Shown in pieces: positions 34,045-47,640 of a stretch of 64,000 nucleotides of DNA (position 1 is the stretch's first letter; every line of letters begins with the position of its first letter). Both the position numbers and the translations under genes were made by a program. This DNA is from Trichobilharzia szidati (taxonomy: Eukaryota > Platyhelminthes > Trematoda > Strigeidida > Schistosomatidae), in NCBI GenBank assembly GCA_944472155.2, contig OX235277.1:14890804-14954803 (forward strand), read 5' to 3'. The notes under the pieces are model-generated. The model was not told the origin of the DNA. It worked only from the letters and a program-made list of their open reading frames with translations, and searched no databases.

Positions 34045-37000
34045 CGAGGGCTGCAATTTAAAATATAGAGATCATTAGATAGGTTCGTTATAAAACCAGT
34101 TGTTCTGTCAGGAACAAGAACTAGCATTTGGGTGGGATGTAACATGATACATAAACATATGGTCATATAATGTCGCTACAGCTTGAGATATCAGTTTCTT
34201 AACTTCACTATGGATTCGTCACATTTCTCGTCACCAGAGTATTCATACTTTAGAGTTAAATGAAAGATGGCAAAATAATACTACAACCTGTTTTTGAATA
34301 TTTCAGGTAATTGCAGCCAAAAATCTCAGAGGCCAAAGAGATCGCGTCTTTTCTTTCTCCGGATTTAGTTATTTTAAGATGAAATGCTAAGTGCACTCAA
34401 AACAACTTTCATTCTCGTACATAAGTTTCGTCGACTCACATTCATCTGTATTGAAAAATGAAAGCATATTTAAATTTTGTTTACCAAATCTATGTCTAAT
34501 TCACTGTCATGTCGTATGACCAGTCTAGGGGGGATGATTTCAAACAATGCCACCCTATGAAAACTACAGCTTAGAATATTATACGCTTACCCCATTGATT
34601 AAAAGAAAGACGATGACTGCTGATAAAAGTAATCAAAACGCAATTCCCCCTCGCATAAGCACCAAGACAATCCTGAAGAATAGGAACTTTCATGATGTAT
34701 TCACGATTATTAGTTCTATTGAGAGTACCGAAAAAACTATAAAATTTGATATAGATTTGTCGCTAAATGGAAAAAGGTGGTAATATCTAGACGACAACCA
34801 TGAACAAATTGACAGCGTAACAAACGTGATACCACGAAAAGTATCGCATATCGTCGTAATCAACAGACCAGAATAACCATCACCTGCCTCCTACGAATTC
34901 ATCCGTTCGATTCAATCAACTAAAAGGTAATACGACAAATACTGTTTAGAATAAAGCCATTATTATTATTATTAATATGAATACTGACTTAGCAACATGG
35001 AGCGCAGTGCCATGAACCTTTACACAACCTACTCATTGGCTACCTAATGATGAAGGACGCGGAGGAATTCCTAACGAGATTCACAGTAAAGCACTTGAAG
35101 TGAAGATAGGACTGATACAGGCTTGATTATTATAACCAACTTTCCTTTTGATTGTGATAGACGACCAGGAGGGAAATAATTGGCATTTGTAATTTCTTCA
35201 AATAACTACAAACAATCATCCATGAATTGTATTTCGTGAACCAAAAGGATAACAAGTGATACATAATTTAGCACATCAGCAACAAATAAGAGTTTTGGCG
35301 TGAACATAAGAAATGAATATACTGCACGAAATAGAGACAGCAACAAACACCATGTTGAGAGAAGAACCAAATACAAGAGAATTGTAGAACGTTTACATGT
35401 CACACTGCAACATGCATTATACAGCGAAAAATCACCACATAACTTCAGCATAAAAATTTTATTAGTTGTGGTTATTAACTCACTGACAAATTCTATTTTA
35501 TAAAATAAAAGGGGTAATTCTTATAAAGTTCTAAATATTTCAGCATAAATTTGTTTCACATGTATTTCAGTCAGAGTATATGATGTCGATATCGCCAAAT
35601 TTTGATGGAATAAATGCTTCCACCACGTCATATACCCCAGTTCAGTTAGCTAAGTGGCATCAGTCTTGATAACTTACTTACGTACGCTTATTTAAACTCA
35701 CCGTCTAGTTACATGTCTCTTAAATATTCAGTACAAACTTTCTATATCATGGGCCTTCAATAAAAAGTATCTATTTAAGAACTCACCAATGAGTACTGAG
35801 CAACAATGAAGACGTAAATGTAGCTACAGTTGAAAACAGTGTGTAATTATTACTAATCCATGTTCAATACGATTATATCACTTATTCAATGGGAAAATCC
35901 TATCAGCCTAAATGGACCCAAACTGGTAGTGCAATCCTTTTGAAGGTACCATCTAGTGTCTTATCACATATAATATGAAGCCAGGAAGGAACTTCTGTCC
36001 ACACTATAGGTGACCATGTAATTTGTAATGCAATGAAATCAACAAATATTATTTTATCTAACTGATAAAAAGTTTATTCATTTGCTCACCGTCTCTATCT
36101 TGAAGTTGAAAGTAAACCAATCAAACCATAAGCAGAGAGCTGTGATTATCGTTTAATTAAATTCATGTTGTTTTTGAAAAATATGTTTGCGAAAACACAG
36201 TGAGAAATTTCGATGCAGAAAAATCCTCCTTCTGATCATCGATCTAGTGACATCAGTTCCACCGTAATTATATAAAGCTTTTAAGAAAAATGTCCCCGTG
36301 TATGGTGGTCAGAGAACTAAAATCACCTTTCAGTAACTACTCAGTTATTCGACTTATGTCATTCAACATATAAAATCATGAAAATTGATGAATACAACTT
36401 TAGAGAACTCAATCCAGAGAAATAGTGAATGGGAAAATACTCAGCAAGAATGTTTGATCTATCAGAAAATATCTACTTGAGAATGACCTTTCCAAAAACT
36501 GAACTCACTAAACATCTATTTTCCTTATTTTTCCGAATTCGCATCCTATCAGAATTTATAGGGAACGGGTATTCAGGAAATTAAGCATTGATTTGAACAT
36601 TTTATTCTCCTAGGTAAATATGGCTGACTGTTTCTTCGTTTTCTTGGGACATTTTAGTGGAAGTGACAAAATATGTATTCATCGCATTATTTAGTGATTT
36701 CTCATAAACTTTTTCAAACCTAGATGTTTTATCAATACAGAAAGTATGGAGGATCAAAAGACTCAGTTAATAGAGTGTTTTGCTACACAAATGAGAAAGG
36801 TATGGACGTCAATGACTGGAGAATTCTACTGAGTGGTATTTTCAAAGCAAACAAGTATCAACTTACTTCCGGCTAAAAAAGAAGAAATTTCATTTCTGAA
36901 TTTCAGATCAAATAGCATGCATTAAATTCAATCCTTACTAACCACTTACTGAACTGAGATTCATACGGCACTGTTTATATGAGAATTCGGTGTGCTAAAT

Positions 37001-40000
37001 ATTTGGCTTATCTTGTATGCGGGGATTTAATAATATTACTGTAGAGGAATTTTGAAATGCTTTATTATTTGATGATGATCAAACTTATTAGCATTAAACG
37101 AGATAATGATAAAATGTTTCAAATTTGATATTTATAATTCAATAAAGTCAGTTTTTACTTTCATAAGCTTCAATATTTCTCTCACCCACGCCGTCACTTC
37201 TACTTTTTGCCGAATGTACTTAAACTGCGAACGTATTTATCGGTTGGTAACTTCAGTCCGCATGGAGTATCTTAAGAAACCCTTCACTAAAAATGTTTAT
37301 TGAATAATAAACTCTACGCAAACATGTCAGTATTGATGTTCCGGCAGTTGGCATGGAATATGAACGAAACTAAATAAGTTTATACACAATTACAAATATG
37401 CAGAGATACTTGAATTGAAGAAAATTAGCTAGTGAAGTCAGGACTAAAATCTTCGAAATGAGATTTCTTTTGCGAAATTCTCTAACCACCACACCTTTCG
37501 TGAAATATGAAATGTACGTAAATTTGAACTTTGTGAACGAATCTAAGATACTGTGAAACTACTCTACGGCAAACTTACGTTCATATCCTTTATTAAAACA
37601 AAGGGTATATACATTCAGTTCTACTTCACAGGAAGAGTGCATTGGAGTAATACATTTTGAAAGTGTTTGCTCGTAGTTCACACTTAAATAAAAGTCATAG
37701 ATATTTCAAATTCGATAATTTTTGGGGGTTTTTATTCCAAAAGCATCCAGGAATACTAATCGACGAAGAATGAGATCCCACACACTCAAGGAAACTGACA
37801 AGAGATAGTTATTCTACCCCCTTAGTCAATGAAGACGATATGTTGGAATGTCATATGACTCACTATAATCTCCTTTAGAGAGAAAAAATGAACATATTCG
37901 GTGTATGACGCATTATATTTACATTAATACATGCAAAAGATATAGGTGTGAAGTCATTTAATATAAGTGACAACACAATTCTGATATGACGCTCGAATTA
38001 GCCGATAACGACGAATATTTCGCGACCCGTATAATATTAAAACAGTAATCACCACATTATAGGCAAAGATATCCAGGTCAAATCACGAGCTGAATTAGGC
38101 TTTCATTCAACACTCAGTTACTTTCAATTCCATGAATATTTCGCTGCCAATCCAAGGATGTCACATCATGAGGAAGTATTATTTGACGAATCTATTGGCG
38201 AATATTTATTTCTAGGGATGCCAACTACTGAAGACCGAAAGGGTAGTATCAGAATGATTTAGAATTCATGAATAGTCTACGTAGAGACAGCTCCATTAAA
38301 TGGTATGCGTTTCAGTTATATTTGGTTAACTGTAAAGCCAATCTCATTAACGTCCTATATTCAAGAGCAGCCAAGAAAAATGCCTGTTAATTCTGAAGAG
38401 AGGACTGATTACTTATTATATTCACCTATTATATGCACATAAATACAGTCAATATTTAAAGGTGTAAAGTCATTCTATGTAGGCGGCATCACAATTCTGA
38501 TAGGATGCTCGCTTTAGCTGATGACGAATGCTGAGCGACCAATATAACTATGTTCATGTGTTAAGGGGAAGCTTTGTGATAATGCGTATCTAGTATGGTT
38601 TTATCACAAACTTCAATCAATAACAATCATATAATATGTAAAACATTTTTATGTATCAACTTATAACAACTCATATCCATGCATCTTTACTTTATTTTCG
38701 GGAAGTGTAAATTAACAATTACAAAGCACTTACGCATGATTTCTGACATTCAGATGTCATCAAAAATGTTAGTTATAAACTCTGACATCACCAAAATGAA
38801 TTTGTAGAATTGGTCGGATTCAATAAATTTTGTAACAATAGAATACAGGAATTGAAAATTCATAATTCATTTGTCACTCAGAGTAGCTTTCAGAAGACCC
38901 AAGATAATTGAACCTCGACCACAAAATAATAACTTTTATCTAATTAAATGTATGGATAAACTACAGATTCATGAATGACTCTGCACACTATTCCGCTGAA
39001 AGCATTTTCATAGTTGCTTTGATAAACTGCAACTGAGTTCTCTCATCTTTTCTTTGATTGAACTTCATAAATTGCTTAGGTTCTATTTATTTGGGACTCT
39101 TCAGGCAAGAAATCTCTCTAATCTTTATTTGTCAATTAACCCTAGGGTAAAGGGTGAATTACAATGCACTTTCACGTGACGCCATCACAAATGCTTATCT
39201 GACTACAGACTTTTATGCAACATAATCAATTTAAGGATGCAACACATATCCCATTTGAGAAAAGCTTGGGAGTGGAGCAAATTTTAGCGTCTAGTAAAAA
39301 TCTCATCCTGACTATAAATCAACTGTTTCACTGCTCACTTATATGTTTACCACGTCAAAACTGTCCGTGAAGTGTGTCTTAGTTTCGTCTTCAAATATCC
39401 AGTTTGATATTCACTTCTCTTAAGTATTCCAGAAAATCTTGTGAAAACACTTTATGATTTTAGTAAATAGATGATTTACCTTCCACGTTTGCGTACCAGT
39501 TTTGACCTTAAAAATAAATGTTTACATGCTAGTTACAGTATTTCTGACAGTGAGTGTACTCAGAATATGCAGAAATCAAAATCAAAACGCTTTACTTTAA
39601 TGAAGCCACCCACTTTTTACATCACACAGTGACAGTGCTGTTACAAAATTGACTCCAGACGAATACATCTAGTTTGCTCAGAATTGCATGATCAGTTTTT
39701 TCATCAGGTAAATTTACACAGAATTCTGCTACCCTATATATCCATGAACATTCTTCCCAAGGAAAATCATTAAACACTCCAGTAATTTTTATTCAGGGGT
39801 TAAACGTTATGTGGCATGGCGAATGTTTTACAAAGCCTAAGGAAAAGCATCTTCCATTTATCGCCATGATTGTTCGTACGCTGACCTCCGAATGATACAT
39901 TTTTACTCCACGCCACATTTCCATTGCATTTCCAATGTATTCACAAAGACTTGACTACTTTTAATATTTAACCATTATGTTATGAATAAAATGTCACTAA

Positions 40001-43000
40001 ACAGCTGCATCTGTGAAATCATGATAAATCCCTGAATAAATTCCTCAGCGAGTATGTTATGAAGAATTCCAGTAATTATGGAGTGTTTGTAATTTTCACT
40101 CCTTACGTCACCGAGCACAGACAGTATGTCAACTAATTTATGCATAATTCATGGTTAAACTGAAGAAATCTCGACTATTTTGTAGCTCCAGTAAAACATT
40201 TTATAAATTCAGTGTTCGCACAGTGGGTGTCCAGAACATAATCACTTTTACTTATTATCATCACTTCATGTACTTGAAACCTAACCGAAGACACAAGAAA
40301 AATTCTAGAAATGCTACTTAGATATTAAAATGATTCATTATAATTCACTTCGACAAGTGTTGATCGGCTTTGAATTTCTTCCATATGACACCATTCACAA
40401 AACTTGAAAACGTTAACGACAAAAGGAAGAAAGTAAAAAAAATCATGCCCAAAAATTCCTCATCACTATCTCCAACTCTGAATTAATAATCATTCTTCTC
40501 AAGGATAATCACTGAACACTTAATAGTGTTTACTTCACACAGAATATTGTTATAATGTTCACTTATAAAGTATCTGCGAATAGATCTTTTATTTCTTACT
40601 ATGGTTAGCTGTTTCTTGGCATCCATTGTATTTCTAACATATTCATACATACGTAATTGTTTGCAATTATTTCGTGGTTCGCCATCACTCAGCTAATTAT
40701 AAAGTGTCACCTAACACCGGTATCTATAGAAAGATTCGAAACAGATTCCTTAGCTTACGATCAAAATGGTCATATTGCAGAGAATTCGAGTGAACATAAG
40801 CTGATTGTAATTTTTGAAGATAAATATTCTACTGTTGCTAATAAGAATACCGATTTCACATGAATTATCAATGAATAACTGCACATGTCATAGTTTAACT
40901 CATCAAACCTCGAATTATTGTGTTTCAAATAGAACGCTGGCAAGTTGCGAAAATTCAGAGGGAAAATGAGTCGACTGCATTTTCGACATCATATGTTCAG
41001 ATATATAATGATGGTACTGGAAAAATTTCGGTAAAACTTACCTTTCTTTCCATTGATTGGATATACTGCAATATTTAAGCACAAGAAATTTCAATGATTG
41101 ATAACAAAATTGGAATGTGGTTCATGTAAAGCTACTGCTTACTGATAAAAAATTGTTACAAATAATGAATAGCAGTTTGAAACTGTCGTGTTCAAAATGA
41201 TCAGTCAGCATTTAGTTCAGTATATATTGGACAGTCTTCATTTGTTTTGTAGTCAGATAATGACGGATGAACTAGATTGAGTTGATGTGAAGACATACAA
41301 TGGAAACAATTTTGTCTATGCGATGTGGAACAGTTAACATTACGCTTCAGTTAGATGAAATAAAACAATTTTCTTTGTTCATCATTAGAAAGTGTGACTT
41401 TTCTTAAAAGTGTGACAGATTCTCAAAACGGATTCGAATATTCTCATCAGAAACGTAATTATCACGCACGTTCATATAGAAGGTGAGAAAGTATGAATTA
41501 TGTCAAGACATTTGTGTAAGTCAGGAACGACAACTGTGTCAGCATAATATGAATTCAATCGTTTTATTTTTTTCAATGATTCTTCATAACTGGGTGTATA
41601 ACAGACTGGATTCGTCTAGCAGCAACAGTGATTCAGAAAAGAAAGGTCGCCAGTGGATTCTTATCATAGTTTGATTGAACACTAGTAACTAGTGTGACGT
41701 GTCTAGTCCTTTGTTTGGTGCAGACTGAATTCTATCAGTCAGGTTTACAATGTGACCACCATTTCACGTAACTCGCCATCATGGTGCACATTGATGTGAT
41801 GATACTAGGTGGTTGAACGCAATCCGGAGGAAGCCTTCAACGTAGGTTTCTTGCTAGTTGGCACTCATCAGCAAGGCGTATCTGTGCGCTGTGGTGGAGC
41901 ATAATTCCATTGTGGGTAGAATTTGTTTTCGTTAAGTCACACAGTGTTATACAATACTATTTACTGATGACGCTTCGAGCACTATTTTCTATTCATAATC
42001 ATATCAGGGTGCTCACACAACTTTCTAACTTCGTTTATATAATCCAATTTTTTTCCATCTATTGATTTGATTGGTAGAAGTCATTTACATATTTACGGCA
42101 TGAGTGATGACTGTTACCACTATTACGGACCATCTTTTCTTTTTTGATGAACTGCATGGCGCAGCATTCCATTAACAAGGAGAAGACAGGCATATAACCT
42201 CACCTTCTTTTTCACCTGAAAAGAACAAAATTTTCACCAAGGGTCTTACCGCTAAGCAATAATTTATAGAAGACACCTTATCCTTCTTCATTACACAGCA
42301 ATTTTATATCAAGCCATCAATCACCTAAGATTCTACATTTTAGTCTAACGAACTGTTGCCAACTAGTTCGGTCAGTAAATGATATGTTCACAGAGTACCT
42401 CATTATGCTTCCTAACAAATGGCATCATGAATAGAAGTCAGATTCTTATTTAGGTGTTTTGAACCATTAAATATCAAGACGTAATACTAGCTTCTGATAC
42501 AAATGACTGCCATATGGGAATGGTAACATTTCTATAAGGATATATGTACTGGAAACAATGACGTATTCATAGACGCTCATCATCAAATGATTCAAATGTT
42601 CCAAGTAATTCTAGAAAACAGTGGTCCAACTAAAATGCATACATGCACACACACTTTCTAACACGCGGTCCCTCAGTAGCGAAATAAAGTAAACTGTTTA
42701 ATTAACCAAATTAAAATTGATACCTCATGTTTTCCATTTACAGATCTGGCAAACTAAAAATTTGCAAACACCAATTATCTACTGCCAGTTTCTTTATTCC
42801 TAATTCGACTTCGCGCGGTCGCCTGTTTAATAAAAGCTCACTGAACTCATGAGGTAATACATGCCATATTTGATTTAAATAGGCGTGAATAAGTACGGTT
42901 TATAAGAACACGGCAAAAAATTTGGCGATTTTAGCCGTGAAAATTTATTTTCGCATATGCGAGAAACGAAATGAAATCAGTGTCAGAAGGAATACCGATG

Positions 43001-44814
43001 TTGGCAACTTTACTGAATTTATTGTGTAAAACCCAAATTATAAACATTTTACAGATGATGTGTGGACTTACATTGAAACAATTTTTCCGCATCTATTCAA
43101 AATATGAAGTGAGCGACGGAACCTTTCAATTTTAGTTTTCGTCTAAGTGATGTGATTCACCAACCTACTTGTCATAATATGGCGGTGTTTCCAGAATACG
43201 AAGGAATTTGTTATCACCCTACACAAAATTCTGATGAAATATGCTGTCAACAGAAGTCATTTCAAAAGTCACACCGTCATCTGAAGTTGTAATGACGCAG
43301 TGTCTCTTACATATGTGTTATAGCAAGACGAAATCGCAAAGGAATAATGCATAATAAGGAGATAAAAGTATGTCTTTTTTCAATGACGACAAGTTTCGAC
43401 GACTGATAAATCCCTTTTCTGAATCGCAAACATGATATTCCTATCTTTGAACATCCCTGATGATTATTGCTGACATACATTTCTGTGATAACCACATGAA
43501 AGCATTCGATGATATATTCGATAAACATCACTCACTTAATCTCAACATAGTTTCATCTGAGGAAGATTTAAAAGGTGAAATGTCTGGAAAGTGATATAAG
43601 TGTTTCATATTGTAGATATGTGTTGAAAATTCCACACTATAACACTAGTACTGTTTCTGGAATAAAGCAAATTACTATTATTATTATATAGTTCGCTGAT
43701 TATATTTTCAAAGCCTGCCTAAAATTATATACCTTGATTGAATGTCTCTGATTGAATGCTCACTGTAAACACAACAGAGTCACAATTAGTCTGATTGTCA
43801 ACATGAATGACACATCATAGGAGAACGAAGTCGACAAGTGACGCCAGTCATTCATGCACCTATTCGTTGTGATTGTATGCAAAACATACCTTTTTAGATT
43901 GATATAGTGATAATGTGATATGGCCAGTGTGTGCCAATGAAATATAATTCTCACGTATTCCACCAGTTTAATACGGTATTAGCAACATAATACAATATAT
44001 CTATTCGAAAATTCTATTTCTTGATCAAACGGTTATATACTGCATTAACTAAGGAATACTTTGTGTATTTAAACGTTCTATTTTATGTCGTTTGATGAAA
44101 ACCAAAATTGTATGCTAAGAGATTAGTTGAAGAATATAAACAATATATATATATATAAACAGCGGTTTGATAAACGGAAAATAAACCTTAGCTTCCTTGT
44201 CTTGATTTCTGTTGTAATAATATAAGCACATTCGGATAAACTTGACTATCATTGTCAAGCAGAAGTGGTTTGAAGTCATCTGAAGATGTTTATTTCCTTC
44301 AACGTGTCTGTTACATGTAAACTCAGTTTCATTTGTTAGAATCAATATTTTTTTCGTTTTAGTCTTTGGAAGTTGAACTAGAACTAATCAAGTCCCAGCC
44401 TGATAACAAGGAGTAATATGTGGAGACAAATGAATAATTATTATAATTCCAAGCAGTGTTTAACTCACAATCGAAACCACTTCCTACAATGAGGAGTACA
44501 TAAATGATTCAGAGAGATCGCAGAACACACTTGAACTGATTGTATTTGAAAATAAATTGTTTGGCTCATGCATACTTTACGCGTTTCTTTTCAAAACTCA
44601 TTGATGTATTCGATTATATTAGGGAATGTCTTTAGTTCTTTCTTTCAAATATGATGTTATGACATTATGAAATGGTAAAACGCCTTCAAAAGCAAACGTT
44701 TGTGAAAAGTATTGAAGCAATATAAACACTTAGAATATTGTCATACTCACCGTCAACAGGCATATCAGCGATGAAAAACAAAAGAGAAATAACCAACAAA
44801 TGAGTGGAAAACAT
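34045..44814 (-). CDS. Micro-exon gene (MEG-like), copy B
   Basis: Exon 1 is 44,751-44,814. Then: 44,469-44,483 (15 nt), 43,536-43,556 (21), 43,072-43,092 (21), 42,204-42,215 (12), 41,042-41,065 (24), 39,480-39,488 (9, acceptor lost), 38,734-38,742 (9), 37,864-37,872 (9), 37,186-37,218 (33), 36,867-36,872 (6), 36,090-36,098 (9), 35,787-35,795 (9), 35,702-35,716 (15, contains TAA), 35,484-35,492 (9), 34,440-34,445 (6) and 34,045-34,050 (6). All are phase 1. Without the two flawed exons it reads through: GSGFD, YETMLRL, NAEKLFQ, CEKE, VYPINGKK, EIM, RDY, then the 33-nt exon, AG, NRD, VLI, EFV, NE, SL. The core promoter and signal peptide are intact, so expression is plausible. The 3' end was not identified. 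Confidence 0.75.
34931..34977 (+). mobile_element. Short retroposon 3' tail insertion, copy B
   Basis: Absent from copy A at about 5,148. It reads ACTGTTTAGAATAAAGCC followed by ATT repeats, i.e. an AATAAA-containing 3' end with a trinucleotide tail. A similar but longer fragment lies at 43,611-43,686. It probably represents extreme 5' truncation of one non-LTR family. Confidence 0.45.
37944..38541. repeat. Local direct duplication flanking about 430 bp unique to copy B
   Basis: An 80-84 bp sequence (37,944-38,027) recurs at 38,461-38,541; copy A has a single version at about 8,117-8,200. The 430 bp between is not in A. It could be a mobile insertion bounded by duplicated flank or a tandem duplication of a longer ancestral piece. 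No coding content recognised. Confidence 0.55.
41692..41895 (+). repeat. Dispersed SINE-like repeat, copy B
   Basis: Same repeat as 12,248-12,402 but longer at its 3' side, including GTTTCTTGCTAGTTGGCACT and CATCAGCAAGGCGTATCTG, which ties it to the 16,340-16,830 cluster. Confidence 0.6.
43611..43686 (+). mobile_element. Short insertion shared by copies B and C
   Basis: Absent from copy A (near 14,748). It ends CTGTTTCTGGAATAAAGCAA and ATTATTATTAT. The inverted copy is at about 63,690-63,770. Its presence in B and C but not A orders the duplications. Confidence 0.6.
44751..44814 (-). CDS. MEG copy B exon 1: signal peptide
   Basis: 64 nt, start MFSTHLLVISLLFFIAD then MPVD, phase-1 end at GTGAGTATGAC. 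It differs from copy C by one residue (P for L near the end). The introduced proline sits just before the expected cleavage region. Confidence 0.85.
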
Positions 44815-44852
44815 GTTTCTTCTCAGAGAGAGAAATGATCAAAGTCCTCCCT

Positions 44853-44883
44853 TAAATAGCTGTTTTCGCGTTGAGCAGCCAAT
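44853..44883 (-). promoter_or_regulatory. Core promoter of MEG copy B
   Basis: Minus-strand ATTGG (44,879-44,883) and CTATTTAAG (about 44,851-44,858), the same spacing to ATG as in copies A and C. Confidence 0.6.
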
Positions 44884-45349
44884 AAAATTTCAGTTTTCAA
44901 CAGAAAGCAGATTTTACCAGAACAAAGCAGTATTGTTTAAGTACATAAAGCAAGTTGTCAGAATGTTTTTTAGAAATGTCATCTGCTACATCTTTGACTT
45001 TCAGTTTGCTCATGTTTTGTTACTATTTTTACAATCAGTCTGACGGCAATCTCTGTCGCAGTGACAAGAAAACAAGATTCACATCAAAACAAAACCATAA
45101 ACAAGTTAGGCAGAAAGATATTATGGTAATGTATTCATTTCAATATTATTTATATCGTGTAAGTAGAAAATGACGTATTACACAAAATAGAACGTTCTAT
45201 GCAAATAGCGCGTACAAAATGCATGTGACGTTTGTAAACCTCAAAATATCAAAATGTTGTATACCATCGATGAATTATTGCTGGTACTTGTTAGCTCGTT
45301 CAGTCACCACATCATGAGCACAGCTTCTTAATAGGCTTCACTAAGCAAT

Positions 45350-46190
45350 ATATCTGTATACATATACATATCAAGTTGGATATTGATGTATACAGGATAA
45401 CACGATATACGTCAACACCTTGTGTACCCATTGTTTCCAATGAAGCATTATGTAGTCAGCGAAACACTTGTTAAACTTTGTTGTGCATATTATTCATGCG
45501 GCAATCTCATGAAGTAGTATAATGCTGTCCAGTGACAGATAAGCTATCATCCATTGATTTCTAATGAAATCAGAGATCAAGAATATACTGCTGATGATAT
45601 GAACTGATTTTTCTAAGCATTCTGAGTTTCAAATATATTTCAGGTTTGTGTGAATAGAGTATCGAGATTATTTGACATCCAAATTGGTGGATGCTTCATG
45701 TGAATAGGTATAGTCTGACTTTATGTACTCTAGCGTCACCACAAACACATATAGACTGAAAAACATTACAAACAACGGGTCTTCATTTAACAAATATATA
45801 TATTTTCCGTCTTATTATGAATATACATGGATTCCACATATAAGACTTGGAATGAGTATGACATTTTCAGCACGTGATATCTGCAGGTCTCCGTTTGCTG
45901 GTCAACTAATGATATCAAGTGTCCGTTGGCTGGCGATTGAGCCCAAGGCCATATGCATGGTCGGCGATGTGTCAGCAATGCATATGTCAACATTTCCATG
46001 ACCAGTTGGTTTGCATCTGTCTGCGATAATAAGCTTGATTTAAGGAAAAAGTTCCCCCGGTACTAAAATCTATTCGTTGTTTATGTCCTTTCCATTACTG
46101 ATGTGTGTTTGAAGAACCAGCCACTTTCAGATAAATCGTGAAAGCAAATCATAGCACGAAAATTCATACTCACCAAAAGCCAAAAGATAA
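45350..46190 (+). repeat. Left-arm segment containing the PLE 5' leader
   Basis: TA-rich start (CATATACATATCAAGTTGGA), then the 45,723-46,001 region with frames on both strands that are mirrored at 61,387-61,665. Homologous to 19,681-20,290. No independent gene called. Confidence 0.5.
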
Positions 46191-46505
46191 TTGAAGTGGT
46201 GCTGTTAGGAAGAAATACTGTTGTGATAGACTAACTAGAGTTGAATCAAGTGGTAAAAATCATAGAGATGAATAAAAGTTGAAACAAAAGGTTAAGTGAA
46301 ATGCTTAAATTTTTGGTATATTTCTGGAGAAGAGGAAGACGTACTACTAAACTCCGCCAGCCACACACAAGTTGGATGGAAAGCATAAACCTCTGCCGAA
46401 CTACATACTCCCACTTCCGAGGCCACACATATGATCAAGTTAAAGGAACGCTAATGGAACCGTCAATAACAGGTTTGACTGAAGAAGCAGTGACGCAATT
46501 GAAGA
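46190..46505 (+). mobile_element. Internally deleted Penelope-like fragment, first family
   Basis: N-terminal part followed directly by TSWMESINLCRTTYSHF and DQVKGTLMEPSITGLTEEA (RT motif B region), so the central part is deleted. It meets an opposite-strand PLE at about 46,510-46,560. The same chimera is mirrored at 60,870-61,190. Confidence 0.7.
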
Positions 46506-46559
46506 GGTTAAAGGATTCGGTCCCTTTATCCAGAGGCTCCTTGTTACATGTTCGCAGAA

Positions 46560-47640
46560 AATTGACGTAGGCCCTCCTCTCTATTCTTTCAATGTGACTG
46601 CTCCCGCAGATACATGTGAATTTGTGTACACAGGACGAGGCTACATGTGAGCGGTACTCGTCAATCTTTACTGCACCAGAGAGGAAGATTTTTCATAGAG
46701 TCTAATAATGCTGCAGGATACTTCCTAGACAGGGCTGCGCTTAATCGTTTATTTAATATTCTCATTATATCGTCGCCCTTGTAGTCGAGTTTGCTGAAAA
46801 TAGGCTTCTTATTGACTGTAGCTGTATCAGGCTTCTTGAGTTCATTCTTGCCATATTTGTTCATGGAACTTTGTGAGTAACCATTTTCTTTTAAGCATTT
46901 TCCAAGGAACATTATTTCACTGTCTAGTTTGTTTGATGAACATATTTTCTTCGCTCTAGAGAAAAACGTATTCACCCGCGTTCATTTGGATCTAAATGGC
47001 GAGGAGCTGTTGTAATTCAAGTAAAGACCAATCAATGTGTCTTTACTATATACAGATGTTTTGAGTGTCCTGTCATATTTTCTCCACAATGTTAAGTTCA
47101 AAAAATGGAATTTTTCATCATCTTTATGCTTCAACATGAAAGTGATGCTTTTGTAGATATTAATGAGAAAGTCGAATAGAGACGAAGCGTGACTCAAATC
47201 AATGCATACAATGATTGTGTCATCAGCATATTTATAGTAGGCTGTTTCTTCTCCATTTGAACACTTGAGCTTTATCTGTTTCCAGACTGGTCATAAAAAT
47301 ATCACCTAATGTCGAAACCAGTGAACTCACCATTGACACTCATCAACCTAGCGATACATTTTGTTGTCAAACTGGAATTGTATATCATTAATACATAACG
47401 CGAGAAGCTGTTTAACTACAGTTTTGGTAGAGGTAGAAGATCAGAGTGTTGACAGTTGATGTTTAAATTCTCATGCAAAGAGATCTGCGTGAATAGAGAA
47501 GTCACATTTAAGGAAAGCATGATATTTCAATGCACATTGAGTTGACTCACCTCTTCAACAGATCCGAAAAGTCTTGAGGAGTATGCTTAGCAGAGTGACA
47601 GAATATATCTTATATTTATTTGAGATATAAGCCAATGAAA
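46560..47640 (-). mobile_element. Penelope-like element, third family, RT to linker
   Basis: The minus strand has YADD at 47,219-47,230 (followed by TIIVCIDLSHASS), then LNLTLWRKYDRTLKTSVYSK, the basic linker NTFFSRAKKICSSNK and KYGKNELKKPDTATV, and a GIY-YIG remnant near 46,570-46,660. Related to 54,530-55,560 and 60,120-60,870. Frameshifted and inactive. Confidence 0.75.

Larger units (their letters stand above)
29945..45345 (+). repeat. Segmental duplication, copy B
   Basis: Direct duplicate of 1-16,310. Differences from A: it lacks A's 275-843, SINE 8,615-8,800, the 11,465-12,165 stretch and most of the palindrome 12,405-13,205. It gains 30,581-31,107, 34,931-34,977, about 430 bp within 37,944-38,541, and 43,611-43,686. 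Its last 1.96 kb (43,381-45,345) is also the outer end of the palindrome. Confidence 0.9.

Noticed and set aside
44115..44345. T2 ribonuclease gene (omega-1-like) based on cysteine spacing
   Set aside because: Only a C-terminal-like spacing is visible; no HGLWP-type or FWxHEWxKHG-type block lies between the signal peptide and this segment.
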